Below are positions 30,646-34,718 of a stretch of 34,718 bases of DNA, piece after piece; the stretch's first letter is position 1; every line of letters starts with the position of its first letter. Source of the stretch: an uncultured Clostridia bacterium (lineage in GTDB: Bacteria; Bacillota; Clostridia; TANB77; CAG-508). The DNA is taken from contig CATJZH010000106.1 of assembly GCA_949746285.1 (NCBI GenBank), forward strand, positions 1 through 34,718. Direction: 5' to 3'. The notes below the pieces were generated by a model. The model was not told where the DNA came from and did not search any database. It saw only the letters and a program-made list of their open reading frames with translations. Made by a program: the position numbers and the translations under genes.

Positions 30646-32382
30646 TATTTTCTTACTATATTCTAGATATTTTAAAAGTTCATTTACTTTATCTTTTACA
30701 TCAGTTATTCCAATTAAAGAATTTATATCATCCATAATCTCTTTAATTTCTCTTGTTTCTTCTCCTTTGGGGACATCTGACTTTTCAAATGAAGAATTTA
30801 CATCTAATAATTTAAATTTGTTAAATACTATCTTATTATATAAATTAACTATATAAGCAGATTCATTTACTGTATTTGAATCATATGTATCTTCTATATA
30901 TTTTTCTAATTCTTTTAAAAATTCATTATCAATTTTCATAATAGTTTGTAGTTTTTTTACTACTTCATGCTTTATTTTTTGTACATCATATCCATCTATA
31001 TATATTTTCTTGTTTATCAATGTATTTACTATTGCTGGATGTTTCTCTGTTATATCTTTTAATACCTCTTCATTCTCAATAAAAATTGTAATTGACCTTG
31101 GATTTCTATAATTAAATTTTTCAATTCCTGCTAAAAATCCATCTACTCTAAATTCATTTAAATTTTTTATTTTTCCAAAGTTTTCAAAAATTATAAAATC
31201 ATTTTTAGAATATAGCGAATCTATTTGCATCATAATATCTGTAGAATCTTTTGATTTTCTAACTAAAATCTCTGCATCTGCCCATAATGTTGGTCTATTT
31301 CCAATATAGTTAAAAGTTCTTGCAAATTTATTTATAATATTTACTATTTTATCTATTATTATAGTATTTTTTGTATATAAAGCAATATTAAAATGAATAT
31401 ATGGTAAATCTTCATTAAAATAATAATTTCTTATATATGTAAGAATTGAGATTATTTCCTGCTTCTCTTTTTCAGAACATTCTAAGGCTTGAACTGAATG
31501 AACATACTGATTATAATAAGGAATTCTAAATTCAATTTCTTTAAAATTTCTTTTTTCTAAAATTTTGTCTATTACACTTTGTTCTGATAAATTATTTTTT
31601 AAACATAAATATTTTATATAAACTGCAAGTTTAATTGGTGACCTATCAAAAATGTGTGAAAATTTTTCTTCTAATTCTATATTAGACAAATTAAAACTTT
31701 CTTTAACTCCATTATTTTTATTGAAGTATTCGTTTAAATTGTTAAAAAAAGAATTATTTTTAACATTAAAATCTAAATATCTATATAATAATTCATCATC
31801 TTCTTGTTTTTCAATATTTATACTATCAGATATTAAAAGCATTTCTGCTCCAATAATATCCATTGTATTTGTTATATAACTATTTACATTATTTGCAATA
31901 TCATCAATTAATTTAGCGTCTTTTGAATATTCTTTATTAGTTTCATCACATAACATCCTAAATACTTTTTTAGCATCAAAATTATTATCTGATATACATT
32001 TATTTATATATGAAACTAATTTAAATGGACAAACTGCAGTATCTACATTACAATATGTGCATTTAGATTTTAGATTAATATCTAAATTATTTAAATTCAA
32101 TCTCCAAGTATTTCGGTATTCTGTTAATGTATATCCTATATATGTTAAAAATATTTTTTCTAGCAAATTTTCAGAATCATCAAAGTTTTTAGCACATAAC
32201 TTTAAATAAGATAAATCTAAAACATTAGTTGGCTTAGTTACTTCTTTTCCATTTTCCATAATTGTTTCATTTATCATTGAATATGTTAATAATTGTGTTG
32301 TAAATACATACCTAGCTAAATTTATTTCTTTCTTACTAAATTTTTCCTTCAAAAACAACACAAATTTCTCTGTTTCTTCCAT
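30625..32382 (-). CDS. multi-AAA protein, N-terminal part (frameshifted)
   Basis: 585 codons with a sound start (AGAGG 6 nt before ATG). Residues 1-300 are helical and unrecognised, with a cysteine cluster CTYCNVDTAVC near 109-119. Residues about 340-470 look like a degenerate AAA+ domain: FIIFENFGK at the Walker B position, RSITIFIENEE at sensor 1 and KHPAIVNTLINKKIYIDGY matching the finger region of the later modules, but no Walker A. The last 40 residues (EIMDDINSLIGITDVKDKV) are the start of AAA module 1, matching EILDELNSLIGLEKVKETI before module 2. The protein then stops exactly where module 1 should continue. It lies 13 nt after the amidase gene. Confidence 0.75.
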   Translation of the reverse strand: MEETEKFVLFLKEKFSKKEINLARYVFTTQLLTYSMINETIMENGKEVTKPTNVLDLSYLKLCAKNFDDSENLLEKIFLTYIGYTLTEYRNTWRLNLNNLDINLKSKCTYCNVDTAVCPFKLVSYINKCISDNNFDAKKVFRMLCDETNKEYSKDAKLIDDIANNVNSYITNTMDIIGAEMLLISDSINIEKQEDDELLYRYLDFNVKNNSFFNNLNEYFNKNNGVKESFNLSNIELEEKFSHIFDRSPIKLAVYIKYLCLKNNLSEQSVIDKILEKRNFKEIEFRIPYYNQYVHSVQALECSEKEKQEIISILTYIRNYYFNEDLPYIHFNIALYTKNTIIIDKIVNIINKFARTFNYIGNRPTLWADAEILVRKSKDSTDIMMQIDSLYSKNDFIIFENFGKIKNLNEFRVDGFLAGIEKFNYRNPRSITIFIENEEVLKDITEKHPAIVNTLINKKIYIDGYDVQKIKHEVVKKLQTIMKIDNEFLKELEKYIEDTYDSNTVNESAYIVNLYNKIVFNKFKLLDVNSSFEKSDVPKGEETREIKEIMDDINSLIGITDVKDKVNELLKYLEYSKKIDTVRIC

Positions 32383-32395
32383 TTATACCTCTTTT

Positions 32396-33712
32396 CTAAA
32401 AATTATTTTGAACAGCTTCTACTATTCCTCTAATATAATTTTCTTTTTCCTCTGTTATTATATTTAAATCAGTTTTTATATACCCTAATTCGATTTGGTA
32501 ACACTCAATTCCTTGGTTTGTATTGTAATATTCATTTTTAGAATATATTTCATTTCTTCCATCAACATATGCCCCTGTAGCTATTCCTCCAACTTCTCTT
32601 ATAGTGTATAAATATGGTGTATCCGCTGTTATATTATAGGGTTCGTAACCTTTTTTATTTGCAGTATTTTCATAATCTTTTATTACTGATTTTGTAAAAT
32701 TCCTTACATATACACCGTCTGCTTTTTTAAAAGAGTTATTGTTTGAGTAACTTATATTAGAATATTCTTTTATTTTATTTGCCATATCTTTTGCAAAATC
32801 TAAATTTGACTTAGACGGTGCATATATTTCAAGTCCTTTTAATCCTTTTACCCCATTATTTATATGAAAAGATAACATTAATTTTGCTTTACTTTCACAA
32901 GCTAATGTAATTCTTCCTTCCTTATCATACATATTAATATCTGTATACTTATCACTATTTTCATCATCTCTTGTTAATTTTACTTTGTACCCATTTTCTT
33001 CTAATCTTGATTTTAATAACTTAGCATAATCTAAAGTAATATCAGCTTCTGTCTGTGCACCAGATCTTTCTCCTGTATCTTTTCCCCCATGACCCGCATC
33101 TATTACAATATCATATACTTCCTCTGGTAACTCTGAATTTTCTATACTCATTTTTAGAATATTATATTTACTATTATTATAATCTTTTTCTAAAAACTCA
33201 ATTTTTGCTTTCTTATTTGTTCCTTCATCTGTTACTGTATAATAATCAATATTGCTAAGTTCTGAATTATTAATAAAAGAATAATATTTAGGTTCTGCAC
33301 TATTATTTAATTTAAGTCTAAGTAAAATATAATATTCACATGCTTTTAAATCATCAATTATAATTCCAGAATTTATTTCTACATCAGAAGAAAAAATTAA
33401 ATTGTTTTCCTCAAAACTATAATTTACATTATATACATTTTCATAATCTACTCCATCTGTTATTACTAATTTAGCACCTTCGAAATTATCTTTTTTTATA
33501 TTACTAATTTTTCCATTTATATTAAAAGCTCTTCCATATGTATAAAAACTTGTAACATCAGCTGACTTTTCTTGTATCATATTTAAAATTTTAGCTTCTA
33601 ATTCTCTTTTTTCACGTTCAGGTATTTCTTTTTTTATTGTAATTGAAACTCCTAAAAAAATTCCTACAATCATAAGTATTAGAACAACAGATTTAAAAAC
33701 TTTATTTACCAT
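32396..33712 (-). CDS. membrane-anchored N-acetylmuramoyl-L-alanine amidase (Amidase_3)
   Basis: Cleaves the amide between muramic acid and the stem peptide. One N-terminal membrane helix (about 7-25), a beta-rich region (50-195) of unknown fold, then the Amidase_3 domain (about 200-438). Zinc ligands are in VIDAGHGGKDTG, a glutamate in TEADITLDYA, and a histidine in LSFHINN; the catalytic glutamate is in CYQIELGYIKTD. The helix has no clear cleavage site, so it is probably anchored. AGGTG lies 8 nt before the ATG. Between rimO (44-nt gap) and the AAA gene (13-nt gap), so the three are likely one transcript. Confidence 0.93.
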   Translation of the reverse strand: MVNKVFKSVVLILMIVGIFLGVSITIKKEIPEREKRELEAKILNMIQEKSADVTSFYTYGRAFNINGKISNIKKDNFEGAKLVITDGVDYENVYNVNYSFEENNLIFSSDVEINSGIIIDDLKACEYYILLRLKLNNSAEPKYYSFINNSELSNIDYYTVTDEGTNKKAKIEFLEKDYNNSKYNILKMSIENSELPEEVYDIVIDAGHGGKDTGERSGAQTEADITLDYAKLLKSRLEENGYKVKLTRDDENSDKYTDINMYDKEGRITLACESKAKLMLSFHINNGVKGLKGLEIYAPSKSNLDFAKDMANKIKEYSNISYSNNNSFKKADGVYVRNFTKSVIKDYENTANKKGYEPYNITADTPYLYTIREVGGIATGAYVDGRNEIYSKNEYYNTNQGIECYQIELGYIKTDLNIITEEKENYIRGIVEAVQNNF

Positions 33713-33756
33713 ATAATAACACCTGCTATTTATTTAGGTTTTTAGATACCTATAAA

Positions 33757-34718
33757 CTACACTATTTTTCCTATTAAATCATAATCTCTTATTTGTATTA
33801 TTTCACAATTAATAAAATCGCCCACTTTTACTTTTCCATCATTTTTTATAAAAATTGTTCCATCTTCATTTGGAATATCCATATAACTTCTAGCACATAT
33901 ATATTTATTGTCATCTGAAAATCCATCTACTACAGCTTCATATGTATTTCCTATTTTTTCCTCTAGTTTAATTTTAGAAATTTGTTTTTCCAATTTCATT
34001 ATTTTGTCAAGTCTTGCTTGCTTTGTTTTAAAATGTATTTGTTCTTTTATTTTAGCTGCTGGAGTGCCATCTTCTTTTGAATATTTAAATACTCCTAATT
34101 TTTCGAATTTTGCTTCATTTACAAATTCATATAACTCAAAAAAATCCTCTTCTGTCTCTCCTGGAAAACCTACTATCATTGTTGTTCTTAAAATTACGTC
34201 TGGTATTTCTTTTCTAATTTTTTGAATAGTATTTCTAATACTATTACTATCACTCTTTCTGTTCATTCTTTTCAAAACTTTATCTGAAAAATGTTGCAAC
34301 GGTATATCAAAATAATTACAAATTTTATCATTCCTTTTAACAACATCAATAAGCTCATCTGTAATACTTTCTGGATATGCATATAAAAATCTAATCCATT
34401 TAAATCCTTGTATTTTACATAGCTTGTCAAGTAGTTCTGCTAAACAAGGTTTCCCATACAAATCTATTCCGTATTTTGTTGTATCTTGTGCTATAACTAT
34501 TAATTCTTTTATTCCATTTTTAGCCAACTTTTCTGCTTCTTCTAAAACATCTTCCATTTTTCTACTTACAAATGGGCCTCTTATATATGGAATTGCACAA
34601 TATGTGCATTTATTGCTACAACCCTCTGCTATTTTTAAATATGCTGTTGTATTTCCTGTTGATATAACTCTATCCATATAATCTAAAGTATTTATGGATT
34701 TAGCTTCATTTTTTATGA
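33757..34718 (-). CDS. rimO: ribosomal protein S12 methylthiotransferase RimO (partial, 5' end outside the window)
   Basis: Radical SAM methylthiotransferase that modifies an aspartate of ribosomal protein S12. The frame is still open at the window end; the visible part starts in the link before LDYMDRVISTGNTTAYL. The radical SAM cysteines are in AEGCSNKCTYC, followed by AIPYIRG, which separates RimO from MiaB. VGFPGETEEDF and DGTPAAKI follow, and a C-terminal TRAM domain covers the last ~65 residues. The N-terminal UPF0004 domain with the second cluster is off-window. The methionine at 34677 is internal, not the start. Confidence 0.95.
   Translation of the reverse strand, partial: IKNEAKSINTLDYMDRVISTGNTTAYLKIAEGCSNKCTYCAIPYIRGPFVSRKMEDVLEEAEKLAKNGIKELIVIAQDTTKYGIDLYGKPCLAELLDKLCKIQGFKWIRFLYAYPESITDELIDVVKRNDKICNYFDIPLQHFSDKVLKRMNRKSDSNSIRNTIQKIRKEIPDVILRTTMIVGFPGETEEDFFELYEFVNEAKFEKLGVFKYSKEDGTPAAKIKEQIHFKTKQARLDKIMKLEKQISKIKLEEKIGNTYEAVVDGFSDDNKYICARSYMDIPNEDGTIFIKNDGKVKVGDFINCEIIQIRDYDLIGKIV

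Noticed and set aside
1..34718. CRISPR array, tRNA, rRNA or insertion sequence
   Set aside because: No spaced direct repeats of CRISPR type, no cloverleaf or CCA-ended sequence, no transposase frame and no long terminal inverted repeats were found by eye.

Overview
The window is very AT-rich DNA from a Gram-positive, probably spore-forming member of the Clostridia. This is supported by a full-length Spo0A, AGGAGG-type ribosome binding sites, an LPxTG wall-anchored protein, a manganese (DHH-type) pyrophosphatase, GH25 and Amidase_3 wall hydrolases and a SpoVK/CbbX-type AAA protein. Nearly all genes lie on the minus strand. The species cannot be named from the sequence alone.

Layout, left to right. 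1-277: no gene; two copies of a leftward promoter-like element and the terminator of sdaA. 278-2911: HD-domain protein, purine nucleoside phosphorylase (deoD) and L-serine dehydratase (sdaA), all minus strand. 3020-3832: spo0A as a single-gene unit with a sigma-A promoter, a 0A box and its own terminator. 4064-7691: WG-repeat membrane protein, HI0933-family flavoprotein and YigZ, a tight operon. 7807-9961: ppaC followed by an LPxTG surface protein. 10125-17506: an operon of an ABC-F ATPase and two giant paralogous proteins made of tandem helix-turn-helix-like repeats; the second paralogue is split by a frameshift at a run of seven A. 17663-19007: a zincin lipoprotein and an 81-residue protein transcribed divergently from two consensus promoters; this pair is less AT-rich and looks acquired. 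19095-20030: radical-SAM YtqA/YhcC family. 20077-25558: rRNA methyltransferase, aminotransferase, prephenate dehydratase, FAD/Rieske oxidoreductase, membrane-anchored thioredoxin and CcdA. 25674-27196: a small family I pyrophosphatase-like protein, an unknown protein and an HNH nuclease-like protein. 27276-29023: GH25-LysM lysozyme and upp. 29118-34718: a multi-AAA SpoVK/CbbX-like protein split by a second frameshift, an N-acetylmuramoyl-L-alanine amidase, and rimO running off the right edge.

The strongest candidate for something undescribed is the pair of repeat proteins at 10125-15571. Each carries eight copies of a ~50-residue module, spaced about 75-100 residues apart, that looks like a helix-turn-helix, plus a shared C-terminal domain. 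I do not recognise the family. The second copy aligns with the first without a gap across its frameshift, if a -1 shift on the sequence A AAA AAT is assumed. The split AAA protein is the second structural anomaly: its frame change is confined to 21 nt. All functional statements are from reading the sequence; no search was run.
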